Below are positions 57,075 to 64,000 of a stretch of 64,000 nucleotides of DNA, in pieces; positions within the stretch are counted from its first letter, which is position 1, and each line of letters starts with the position of its first letter. The notes below the pieces were generated by a model. The model was not told where the DNA came from. It saw only the letters and a list, made by a program, of their open reading frames with translations, and made no database searches. This DNA comes from an uncultured Anaerobiospirillum sp. (lineage in GTDB: Bacteria > Pseudomonadota > Gammaproteobacteria > Enterobacterales > Succinivibrionaceae), in the NCBI GenBank assembly GCA_944389615.1, contig CALXNA010000011.1, positions 1 to 64,000 on the forward strand. The letters are read 5' to 3'. Made by a program: the position numbers and the translations under genes.

Positions 57075-57569
57075 ATGCCATCTTTTGACATCGTATCTGA
57101 GCTGAAAAAAGACGAGTTACAAAACGCGGTGGACAATGCCAACCGCGAGCTGCAAAGCCGCTATGACTTCCGCGGCGTCGAGGCGAGTTATACCTTGGTC
57201 AAGGCCGAGAACTTGGTCAAGCTTGAGGCCGACGAGGAGTTCCAGATCCAGCAGATGGACGATATCTTGATGCAGAAGCTGATCAAGCGCGGCATCGAGG
57301 TCACCTGCGCCGAGTTTAAGGAGATCACGCGCTCGGGCAAGAAGTCGCTGCAGCAAGTCGTCTTCAAGGAAGGCATCGACAAGGACTTGGGCAAGAAGAT
57401 CGTCAAGCTCATCAAGGACGAGAAGCTCAAGGTCGACGCCAAGATGAACGATGACACGGTACGCGTCACCGGCAAGAAGCGCGATGACCTGCAGGCGGCC
57501 ATTGCTGCGGTGCGCGCCAAGCAAGGCGACTTAGGCCAGCCGCTGCAATTCACCAACTTCCGCGACTAA
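57075..57569 (+). CDS. yajQ: YajQ-family nucleotide-binding protein
   Basis: A 164-residue protein of the YajQ family, reported to bind cyclic di-GMP in Xanthomonas and to bind tRNA/GTP in E. coli. It starts MPSFDIVSELKKDELQNAV and ends QPLQFTNFRD, both family hallmarks; two ferredoxin-like folds are expected. AGGGAGG lies four bases before the ATG. Length is exactly typical. It stands alone between dxs and ampG, followed by a hairpin. Assignment is certain, exact role is not. Confidence 0.95.
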   Translation: MPSFDIVSELKKDELQNAVDNANRELQSRYDFRGVEASYTLVKAENLVKLEADEEFQIQQMDDILMQKLIKRGIEVTCAEFKEITRSGKKSLQQVVFKEGIDKDLGKKIVKLIKDEKLKVDAKMNDDTVRVTGKKRDDLQAAIAAVRAKQGDLGQPLQFTNFRD

Positions 57570-57633
57570 GCGCGTAGAGCGCTGCGCACCGACGCGCTGC
57601 GCGCTCGCGCATGCTGCGCCGCAGTGCGGCCCT

Positions 57634-57674
57634 AAGCCCTAAAACCCGTGGCGGGCGCTGCGGTTTTGGGGCTT
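57634..57674 (+). terminator. Hairpin after yajQ
   Basis: AAGCCCTAAAACC pairs with GGTTTTGGGGCTT (one G-U) around a 15-base loop; only a short T-rich tail follows. Confidence 0.55.
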
Positions 57675-57734
57675 TGTGCCCTATGATGGTCTCAGGGGCA
57701 TGAGGCCCCGGATTTTGAGCAGGTAGGATGTCCC

Positions 57735-59117
57735 ATGGCTGACAATGATGCAACGACGCCGCGTGTGGCGGAGGAGTGCGCTGCGCGCGCGCAGAGCGCG
57801 GCTAGCGCGGCAAGCGCAGAGTGCGCGGAGCGGGCGTCTGAGCAGAGCGCTCAGACCACGACGCGCTCGGTGTGGCGCGAGATTTGGTCGAAGCGCATGG
57901 GCATTTGTGTGGTCACGGGCTTTGCCTCGGGTATGCCGCTTTTCGTGCTGATCAACCTGCTTGCGGCCTATTTGCGCAAGGAAGGCCTTGACCTCAAGGT
58001 CATCGGCGTCTTCTCCTTGATGACCATGCCCTATACGTGGAAGTTTGTCTGGGCGCCCTTGGTCGACCGCTATCAGATTTTCCACCTCGGGCGGCGTAAA
58101 GATTGGATCTTGCTCTCGCAGCTCGTGCTCATCATATCCATTGCGGCGCTGGGCTGGTACTCGCCGCAGGAGCATATCGGTATCATTGCGACTTTGGCGC
58201 TGGTGGTGGCCTTTGCCTCCGCGACCCAAGACATTGTCCTTGATGCCTATCGGCGTGAGTTTTTGCCCACCTATGAGCTCGGCCTTGGTAACGCCATCTT
58301 CGTCAACGCCTATCGCGTGGCGGGCTTAGTGCCGGGCGGCATCTCGCTCATATTGGCTGACTTCGTCTCTTGGAGCGTCGTCTTTACCTTTACCGCAGCT
58401 TGCTTGGTGCCATGCCTTGTGCTCACCATCTTCCTGCGCGAAGAGGAGGTGAGCCATGCCCCACGTTCGCTCAAAGCGGCGGTGGTCGAGCCCTTTGCCG
58501 AGTTTATCGGGCGCCGCGGCGTCAAGGCGGCGCTCTTTACCGTGTGCTTTGTCTTCTTGTACAAGATTGGCGATAGCATGGCCTTGGCCTTGGCCACGCC
58601 GTTTTACCTCGACTTGGGCTATGACCTGACCACGATCGGCATTGTTGCTAAGAACGTGGGCCTGTGGTCGACTGTCGTGGGCGGGCTGCTCGGCGGCGTC
58701 TTTATGCTCAAGCTCGGCATCAACCGCGCGCTTTGGATCTTCGGTCTCATTCAGCTCGTCACTATCTTAGGCTTCTATCTCTTAGCCCACCTCGGGCAGA
58801 GCGGGACGCCCTCGGTCTGGATTTTGGCCTTCGTGTTGATCGGCGAGTACGGCGGTGGCGGTTTGGGCACGGCGGCCTTTGTCGCCTTCCTTGCCAAGGA
58901 AACCAATCCGGCCTATACCGCGACGCAGTTGGCGCTGCTCACCAGCTTCTCGGCCATCCCGCGCACCTTCTGCAATGCCACCACCGGCTACTTGGTCGAA
59001 GGCCTCGGCTGGGAAAATTTCTTCTTGTTCTGCACCGCTTTAGCGCTGCCGGGTATGCTCTTGCTCTTTAAAGTGGCACCATGGTCCAGCGCAGAGCAAG
59101 CGCCTGCGCGCTCTTAA
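57735..59117 (+). CDS. ampG: Muropeptide permease AmpG
   Basis: Inner-membrane MFS transporter importing anhydromuropeptides for cell-wall recycling. The 460-residue protein has a 45-residue Ala/Ser/Glu-rich cytoplasmic lead, then GFASGMPLFVLINLLAAYLR, the family-typical first helix, YTWKFVWAPLVDRY, ATQDIVLDAYRRE and about 12 membrane helices. The ATG at 57735 has TAGGAT upstream. It works with lytic transglycosylases such as the slt product at 29.2-31.4 kb. Through recycling intermediates it often influences beta-lactamase induction, but no ampC/ampR is present here. Assignment is firm. Confidence 0.93.
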   Translation: MADNDATTPRVAEECAARAQSAASAASAECAERASEQSAQTTTRSVWREIWSKRMGICVVTGFASGMPLFVLINLLAAYLRKEGLDLKVIGVFSLMTMPYTWKFVWAPLVDRYQIFHLGRRKDWILLSQLVLIISIAALGWYSPQEHIGIIATLALVVAFASATQDIVLDAYRREFLPTYELGLGNAIFVNAYRVAGLVPGGISLILADFVSWSVVFTFTAACLVPCLVLTIFLREEEVSHAPRSLKAAVVEPFAEFIGRRGVKAALFTVCFVFLYKIGDSMALALATPFYLDLGYDLTTIGIVAKNVGLWSTVVGGLLGGVFMLKLGINRALWIFGLIQLVTILGFYLLAHLGQSGTPSVWILAFVLIGEYGGGGLGTAAFVAFLAKETNPAYTATQLALLTSFSAIPRTFCNATTGYLVEGLGWENFFLFCTALALPGMLLLFKVAPWSSAEQAPARS

Positions 59118-59270
59118 TCCTGCCGTTCTGGTTAAAAAGACAAGTTAGGCCTTTTTGTCTGTAACTTGGGGCGGGCGCCGCCTATGATGGGCACAGAACC
59201 GAGCGCTGCCCTGTGCGGCAGGCAGGCATCGCCCCACGAGAGCACCGGGCGGCGCACGTAAGGAGCCAGT

Positions 59271-60533
59271 ATGCATACCATGTCGTGGAAGGCCAAGCTT
59301 TGGACCTATACGGTCTGCATCTTTTTTACCTCCGGCAGCTACACCATGTGCATCCCGTTTTTGCCGGTGTACTTGCTCGAATTGGGGGCGCCCGAAGAGA
59401 GCATTGAGGTGTGGTCGGCCTTAGTCTTCTCCTCGTGCTTTTTGATCGCGGGGATCATGGCGCCGGTCTGGGGCAAGATCTCCGATACCCGCGGCAAAAA
59501 GAGCATGGCGCTGCGCGCGGCGGTGCTTTTGGCGTTGTGCTACACCTTAGGCGGTTTGGTCACGGCGCCGATTCAGCTCCTCGGCGTACGCATCCTGCAG
59601 GGATTTGCCAATGGCTATCTACCGGTCATCATGTCGATTGTCTCGGAGGATAGCCCCAAGGAGAAGCTCGGCACCTCGATGAGCTTTATCCAGTCAGCGC
59701 AGCTGGTGGGCACGGTCAGCGGCCCGCTCTTAGGCGGCTCTTTAGCCCACATCTTTGGCTATCGCGCTTCGTTTATCATCGCCGGGTGCTGTCTGACCTT
59801 GGTGGTCTTTATCACCTACTTAGTGCCGGGTACCAAGAAGGCGGTGGCCGCTGTGACTAAGGCTGCGCCTCAGACCAGCATCATCGCTGACCTCAAGTAC
59901 TGCTTTACCAATCCTATTGTGCGCGAGCTTTTGATCGCCGGTGCCATCTTCTCGATGGTGATGCTCGCCATTCAGCCACTCTTATCGCTCTATGTGGCGC
60001 AGCTCATCGGCGGCTATGCTGACGTGGCCTTCTACGCCGGTCTTGCCTGCTCGCTGCCGCCGCTCATCGGCGCCTTTACCTCGCCCATGTGGGGCTATTT
60101 AGGGCAGCGCCGCGGCTATTACCGGGTGATTGCGGTCACCACTATGGGCGCCGGTATCTTCCTTGCGGTGCAGTCGCTCGCGCCGAGCTATTGGATCTTG
60201 ATGATCATGTCGGCCTTGATGGGCCTGTTCATCGTCGGCTTTAACCCGGCGCTGTGCGCCTCCATCACCTTGGCCACGCCCGATGACTTCAAGGGCCGCG
60301 CCTTCGGCGCTCTGACTATGGCCGGACAATTGGGCTGCATGGTCGGACCGTTCCTTGGGGCATTGGTCTCAAGCAGCCTTGAGATGCGCTACCAATTCAC
60401 GGTCTCAGGTTCCGTCTTGATCCTGCTCAGCCTCTACTTTGGCTATCGCTTTGTCGCGCTGCGGCGCGCCAAGCGCCGTGGCACCCTGCGCGCCTTAACC
60501 GAAGACAGTGCCGAGGGCCTTGATGACAAGTAG
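59271..60533 (+). CDS. MFS drug:H+ antiporter family transporter (MdtG-like)
   Basis: A 420-residue, 12-helix major-facilitator protein of the DHA1 type. AAGGAG lies five bases before the ATG. Motif A between TM2 and TM3 is seen as GKISDTRGKKS, and the TM5 antiporter-type motif C as QLVGTVSGPLLGGSLA. Overall it resembles the MdtG/Bmr-like multidrug exporters of gammaproteobacteria. Substrate cannot be inferred from sequence. It follows ampG by 153 bases with a small A/T hairpin in between, so independent expression is likely. Family certain. Confidence 0.87.
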   Translation: MHTMSWKAKLWTYTVCIFFTSGSYTMCIPFLPVYLLELGAPEESIEVWSALVFSSCFLIAGIMAPVWGKISDTRGKKSMALRAAVLLALCYTLGGLVTAPIQLLGVRILQGFANGYLPVIMSIVSEDSPKEKLGTSMSFIQSAQLVGTVSGPLLGGSLAHIFGYRASFIIAGCCLTLVVFITYLVPGTKKAVAAVTKAAPQTSIIADLKYCFTNPIVRELLIAGAIFSMVMLAIQPLLSLYVAQLIGGYADVAFYAGLACSLPPLIGAFTSPMWGYLGQRRGYYRVIAVTTMGAGIFLAVQSLAPSYWILMIMSALMGLFIVGFNPALCASITLATPDDFKGRAFGALTMAGQLGCMVGPFLGALVSSSLEMRYQFTVSGSVLILLSLYFGYRFVALRRAKRRGTLRALTEDSAEGLDDK

Positions 60534-60559
60534 GCGTAGGCCTTAGGCGGGGCGCCGCT

Positions 60560-60644
60560 GGGCTTGAGCGCTGCCGGGGTAGTGACCAAGGTGGAGCGCC
60601 GCCGGGCTTGAGCGCTGCCGGGGTAGTGACCAAGGCGGAGCGCC
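60560..60644. repeat. 44-bp tandem repeat, two copies
   Basis: GGGCTTGAGCGCTGCCGGGG begins at 60560 and again at 60604; the copies differ at one base over 41 positions. Confidence 0.9.
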
Positions 60645-60745
60645 TAGGGTGAAGCGCCAAGAGCGCAGCGCCCCATTTGAGGGCAGGTGCTGCAGCGCAG
60701 GGTGCGCGGAGCTAACAGGGGCCTGCGCGTCGCCGCCGTGGGCAT

Positions 60746-60828
60746 AAAAAAGGGATGGATGAGAGCGCGTGGCGAGGGTGGGCGCAGGGGCGCGCAGACG
60801 CCGTCGCAAGCTGCCTTTACCCTTTTTT
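60746..60828 (+). terminator. Possible terminator after the MFS gene
   Basis: AAAAAAGGG (60746-60754) is complementary to CCCTTTTTT (60820-60828), with a 65-base GC-rich loop. The distance from the stop codon (over 210 bases) makes the link to the MFS gene uncertain. Confidence 0.35.
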
Positions 60829-60889
60829 CTAGTTAGCTCACAATCGCGTGAAGCGGGCGCGCGCGGACATATGGGGCCTAGGTGTTTTG

Positions 60890-60898
60890 TGCTAAAAT
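60890..60898 (+). promoter_or_regulatory. Possible extended -10 promoter upstream of nqrA
   Basis: TGCTAAAAT, identical to the element before queA. If used, it would transcribe the hairpin region at 61011-61082 and give an 870-base leader for nqrA or a separate small RNA. Confidence 0.4.
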
Positions 60899-61010
60899 CC
60901 CCCAATTGATGCCTACCTGAAAAGGGGTGGTGGGTACCTTTTGCACTCTTTTCACCACGCGCAGTTGAGCCAAGACCGAGCTAGGTTGCGGGTCACTGCC
61001 CTGCGTCTTA

Positions 61011-61082
61011 GACAACCTGGGCTAGGTTGTCGTGCTAAGTTTTTTGTTGAGCGTTGCTCAGCCAAGAACTTAGCAAGACAAC
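61011..61082 (+). other. Mutually exclusive hairpins upstream of nqrA
   Basis: GACAACCT (61011-61018) can pair with AGGTTGTC (61024-61031). Alternatively GTTGTCGTGCTAAGTT (61026-61041) pairs with AACTTAGCAAGACAAC (61067-61082), 15 of 16 positions, enclosing TGAGC/GCTCA (61048-61060). The two folds share GTTGTC and cannot form together. Confidence 0.55.
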
Positions 61083-61723
61083 GGTAGCTACTGGTGGCTC
61101 TTAATGTCAGATTATCAGTCACCGCTGCTCTGCCCTGTGGCGCAAAAGCCGCTCTCACTTCTCTCCTCGTTGCATCTCCCTTTGTGACTTATGTACGGTA
61201 ATCCCTTTAGGAGGATGGACTTGGCCTGCTCCTACCGTGGCAGCAGTCTCATGGGCGGTGGCGTCAGAGGTGAGCGGTCACGGAGTGCAGGGTGTAGCGG
61301 TACTCATGTTTTTTTTTGAGTTTTGTGGCCAGCCACACAGCACCTGAGCTGCAGCTATGCTGTCATAACGGCAGCTAGTGCTCAGGGGCGCCGAAGGCAG
61401 CTTCGGCCGGTGGGGCGGGCTGAGCTACCGAGCTCAGCTCGACTTGCCTGCGGTGGGCCATGGAGTGAAAGCAAAAGGTATGCGGTGCGCTTCCTTAAGC
61501 TTTAGGACGTAAGAGTGAGGCACGGCGTACTGGCCGTGCGCCAGTAAACGTTTACGGCGGTAGCGGCCAAAGCGGTTGGTGACAGCCGCCTCGGCTCGTA
61601 ACGGCGGGCTCGTACCGCAGGTGGTGGCAAAGACCACAGCCTAAGGTAACGGCCGCAGCGCGTGCGTAACGCTTGCGTCTTGACTTGAGGCTTCTGCAGC
61701 ATCCCTGATCCAGGTTAGCAGAA

Positions 61724-61746
61724 CACATATGTGGAGCCGTGGCTCC
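61724..61746. promoter_or_regulatory. Adjacent palindromes before nqrA
   Basis: CACATATGTG (61724-61733) is a perfect ten-base palindrome and runs into GGAGCC, GT, GGCTCC (61733-61746). They lie 24-46 bases before the nqrA start and could be an operator or leader hairpin. Confidence 0.35.
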
Positions 61747-61769
61747 GTATAAGTTTATTGGAACCGCCT

Positions 61770-63122
61770 ATGATTAACATCAAAAAAGGATTGGATCTGC
61801 CTATCAGCGGCCAACCTGTACAGACCATAGGCACAGGTCCAGAGGTAAAGCATGTTGCCTTGTTAGGCAGCGATTACCCTGGCTTGCGCCCTTCGATGTC
61901 TGTAGAGGTGGGTGATGCCGTTAAGAAAGGCCAGGTACTGTTCGAGGACAAAAAGAACCCAGGTCCACGCTTTACCGCTCCGGCCTCGGGTACTGTGGTT
62001 GCCATCAACCGCGGTGCACGTCGTGCTTTCCAATCGATTGTCATCGAAGTTGATCCTGCCCAGGCTGGTGTGGCCTTCACCAAGACCCCAGCTGATAAGT
62101 TAGGCGAGTTGAGCGCCGAGGCCGTTAAGGCTGAGCTCAATGAGTCGGGCATGTTCACCGCTTTCCGTACCCGTCCTTTTGACAAGGTACCACACCTTGA
62201 GAGCATGCCACATTCGATCTTCGTCACCGCTATGGATACCAATCCTTTAGCTGTCGACCCGAAGATCGTGATTGCTAAAGAGCGCGATGCTTTCGTTAAT
62301 GGCTTGATGGTTTTAAGCCGCTTAGGCGTTACCGTCTACGTCTGCCACGATGACAAGTCCATTCCACTGTGCTCTGCTCCTAATGTCCAAGAAGAGATGT
62401 TCACCGGCCCACACCCAGCAGGTCTGCCGGGCACCCACATCCACTTATTAGACCCAGTCTCCGAGAACAAGACCGTTTGGCACATCGGCTACCAAGACGT
62501 GATCGCCATTGGTCACCTCTTCGTTGAGGGCGAGTACTACAACAAGCGCTACATCGCCATCGGCGGTCCAAACGCCAAGGAGCCACGCGTAGTTGAGACG
62601 CTGCAAGGCGCTTCGGTCGCTGAGCTGACGCAAGATGAGATCATCCCATCGGAGTATGGCGTACGTGTTATCGCAGGTTCGGTGCTGTGGGGCAATAATG
62701 CGGTCGGCCCTTGGGCTTACTTAGGCCGTCACCACCTGCAGATCTCCTTGCTTGAAGAAGGCAAGATGCACGACTTCGTGCTCAAGAGCTGGCTGGGCCT
62801 TGGCCTCAAGCGCCACTCGGCTTCGGCGGCCTTTGCCTCGCACTTCATCAAGCCTGCTGAGTACACCTTCAACACTGCTTTAAACGGCGGTGCCCGCCCA
62901 ATGGTTCCAATTGGCTTGTACGAGAAGGTAGTTCCACTTGATATGGAGCCAACCATGCTCCTGCGCGCCATTGAAATCAATGACGTCGATCAAGCTAAGC
63001 TCTTAGGCTGTTTAGAGCTGTCTGAGGAAGATGTCGCGTTATGCACCTACGTCTGCCCAGGCAAGACTGATTACGGTCAGCTCTTACGTCGCAGCTTAAC
63101 TAAGATTGAGCTGGAGGGTTAA
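61770..63122 (+). CDS. nqrA: Na+-translocating NADH:quinone reductase subunit A
   Basis: Peripheral subunit of Na+-NQR, the respiratory enzyme that oxidises NADH, reduces quinone and pumps sodium outward. ATG 61770 (MINIKKGLDLPISGQP) matches the family start and gives 450 residues, near the usual 447. Conserved blocks include PVQTIGTGPEVKHVALLGSD in part, EDKKNPGPRFTAPASGTVV, and CPGKTDYGQLLRRSLTKIE at the C-terminus. It heads the nqr operon, with nqrB three bases downstream. The upstream region is long and structured. The enzyme would provide the sodium gradient for the symporters in this window. Assignment is certain. Confidence 0.97.
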   Translation: MINIKKGLDLPISGQPVQTIGTGPEVKHVALLGSDYPGLRPSMSVEVGDAVKKGQVLFEDKKNPGPRFTAPASGTVVAINRGARRAFQSIVIEVDPAQAGVAFTKTPADKLGELSAEAVKAELNESGMFTAFRTRPFDKVPHLESMPHSIFVTAMDTNPLAVDPKIVIAKERDAFVNGLMVLSRLGVTVYVCHDDKSIPLCSAPNVQEEMFTGPHPAGLPGTHIHLLDPVSENKTVWHIGYQDVIAIGHLFVEGEYYNKRYIAIGGPNAKEPRVVETLQGASVAELTQDEIIPSEYGVRVIAGSVLWGNNAVGPWAYLGRHHLQISLLEEGKMHDFVLKSWLGLGLKRHSASAAFASHFIKPAEYTFNTALNGGARPMVPIGLYEKVVPLDMEPTMLLRAIEINDVDQAKLLGCLELSEEDVALCTYVCPGKTDYGQLLRRSLTKIELEG

Positions 63123-63125
63123 ACC

Positions 63126-64000
63126 GTGCTGTTAGAACTCTTTAAAAAGTTAGAGCCGATGTTCGAGAAGGATGGCCTCTTAGCGAAGCTCTATCCGCTC
63201 TACGAAGGTGCTTTCACTTTATTCTTCTCCTCGGGCAAGGTTACCACCGGCAATACTCACGTGCGCGATTACATCGACTTAAAGCGCATCATGATTATTG
63301 TCTACTTTGCCGTATTCCCAACCATGATTTGGGGTTGGTACAACGTCGGTGCCCAGACCGTCGCCGCGATCGCCAGCATGGCTAACGGTGCGGAGATTGC
63401 CTCCTTTGACTATGCCTTGTTCAGCATGGACTACCACTTCGCGTTAGTTCAGCTCTTAGGCGGTTCCTTGGGGACTGATGCAGGCCTCTACAGCAAGCTC
63501 TTGATTGGCCTTGTGCACTTCCTGCCGATCTACATCGTCGTCTTCGTCGTCGGTGCTTTCTGGGAAGTCCTGTTCTGCATCGTCCGCAAGCACGAGATCA
63601 ATGAGGGTTTCTTTGTTACCTCCATCCTCTTTGCCCTGATCGTTCCACCATCGATCCCACTGTGGCAGGCTGCCTTAGGCATCTCCTTCGGTGTTGTGAT
63701 CGCCAAGGAGCTGTTCGGCGGTACTGGTCGTAACTTCATGAACCCAGCCTTAGCAGGCCGTGCCTTCTTGTTCTTTGCCTACCCGGCCTCGATCTCCGGT
63801 ACCGATTGCTGGGTACCAGTTGATGGCTTCTCGGGCGCTACTCCATTAGCTCAATGGATGGAAGGCGGCGAGGCTGCTTTAGTCAACGCCTTAGGTGAGA
63901 AGATCACTTGGTTTGATGCCTTCTTAGGCAACATCCCAGGCTGCATCGGTGAAGGCTCCACCCTGATGATCTTAGTTGGTGCTGCCATCATCTTAGTCAT
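63126..64000 (+). CDS. nqrB: Na+-translocating NADH:quinone reductase subunit B (5' part, cut by the window end)
   Basis: Membrane subunit of Na+-NQR carrying a covalently bound FMN. The GTG start at 63126 has GAGGG seven bases upstream, inside the nqrA end; the reading is [17 protein letters not shown]. The frame stays open to the window edge (291 codons seen; the full protein is about 410). Membrane helices begin at about residue 55 after [18 protein letters not shown]. The flavinylation site motif SGAT is present in [12 protein letters not shown], with Thr239 as the expected FMN-carrying residue. [20 protein letters not shown] is a family block. The remaining nqr genes should lie to the right. 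Confidence 0.95.
   Translation, partial: MLLELFKKLEPMFEKDGLLAKLYPLYEGAFTLFFSSGKVTTGNTHVRDYIDLKRIMIIVYFAVFPTMIWGWYNVGAQTVAAIASMANGAEIASFDYALFSMDYHFALVQLLGGSLGTDAGLYSKLLIGLVHFLPIYIVVFVVGAFWEVLFCIVRKHEINEGFFVTSILFALIVPPSIPLWQAALGISFGVVIAKELFGGTGRNFMNPALAGRAFLFFAYPASISGTDCWVPVDGFSGATPLAQWMEGGEAALVNALGEKITWFDAFLGNIPGCIGEGSTLMILVGAAIILV

Larger units (their letters stand above)
60534..61769. other. Long structured non-coding region upstream of nqrA
   Basis: 1.24 kb without a credible gene. It contains a 44-bp tandem repeat (60560-60644), a long-loop A/T hairpin (60746-60828), an extended -10 TGCTAAAAT (60890-60898), alternative hairpins at 61011-61082, a run of nine T's near 61311, and palindromes at 61724-61746 just before nqrA. 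The stretch 61090-61700 shows no recognisable RNA family. Confidence 0.55.

Noticed and set aside
60899-61320. Known structured RNA (RNase P RNA, 6S, tmRNA, 4.5S)
   Set aside because: None of the conserved 5' or core sequences of these RNAs is present.

Overview
The window is a gene-dense stretch (43 protein genes called, one cut by the right edge and one broken near the left edge) of a GC-rich gammaproteobacterial chromosome. Proton-translocating transhydrogenase (pntAB), queA-tgt, yajC/secD/secF, rpsO/pnp, a split lolC-lolD-lolE, pheST, xseB-ispA-dxs, thiI, slyD, ampG and Na+-NQR (nqrAB) are all of gammaproteobacterial type. The Na+-coupled transporters (vSGLT-like symporter, three tandem NSS carriers, Na+-NQR), glgC, and the AAA-ATPase/PD-(D/E)XK proteins that are common in gut anaerobes suggest an animal-gut anaerobe or facultative anaerobe. 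A GC-rich member of the Succinivibrionaceae (Aeromonadales) is my best guess; this is inference, not proven by the window. No rRNA, tRNA, CRISPR array or complete insertion sequence was seen.

Layout. 1-2.8 kb: two minus-strand AAA-ATPase/PD-(D/E)XK nuclease paralogues, the left one truncated by a junction near base 82. 3.0-6.1 kb: pntA-pntB (minus) with a strong terminator. 6.9-13.0 kb: queosine genes queA and tgt, then yajC, secD, secF; yajC ends at its own terminator. 13.1-17.7 kb: smpB (minus), a chemoreceptor, and an unrecognised 572-residue protein with 19-residue repeats. 18.8-23.7 kb: vSGLT-like symporter, rpsO, pnp, the last two with structured mRNA leaders. 24.4-28.8 kb: three consecutive NSS-family Na+ symporters. 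29.2-34.4 kb: slt lytic transglycosylase, then smrB, a CobD/CbiB-family membrane protein and mtnN on the minus strand. 35.3-40.8 kb: glgC, an acyltransferase, a DprA-like protein, and a membrane-anchored protein with a pilin-like C-terminal domain. 41.1-48.5 kb: slyD with a greatly expanded His/Cys tail, thiI, an aldo/keto reductase, lolCDE. 48.6-60.5 kb: yajL, pheS, pheT, xseB, ispA, dxs, yajQ, ampG, an MFS exporter. 60.5-64 kb: a 1.2 kb structured non-coding region followed by nqrA and the start of nqrB.

Functional links. pntAB, nqrAB and the Na+ symporters outline energy and ion coupling: NADPH supply from the proton gradient, and a sodium gradient made by NQR that could drive sugar and amino-acid uptake. 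slt and ampG form the two ends of peptidoglycan recycling (release of anhydromuropeptides and their import). ispA and dxs belong to isoprenoid synthesis, and dxs product plus ThiI also feed thiamine synthesis. secDF/yajC and lolCDE handle envelope protein export and lipoprotein sorting.

Two traits recur. Several housekeeping proteins carry extra low-complexity or lineage-specific segments (PntB loop, SlyD tail, LolD tail, LolE insert, Dxs insert of about 100 residues, XseB tail, Ala/Pro-rich N-terminus of the CobD-like protein). Intergenic regions are rich in short tandem duplications (15, 18, 25, 29, 44 and 63/64 bp periods). I saw no clear novel multi-gene system. The items I rate most worth checking are the SlyD metal-binding repeat, the pnp leader fold, the alternative hairpins upstream of nqrA, the Dxs insert, and the detached pilin-like domain.
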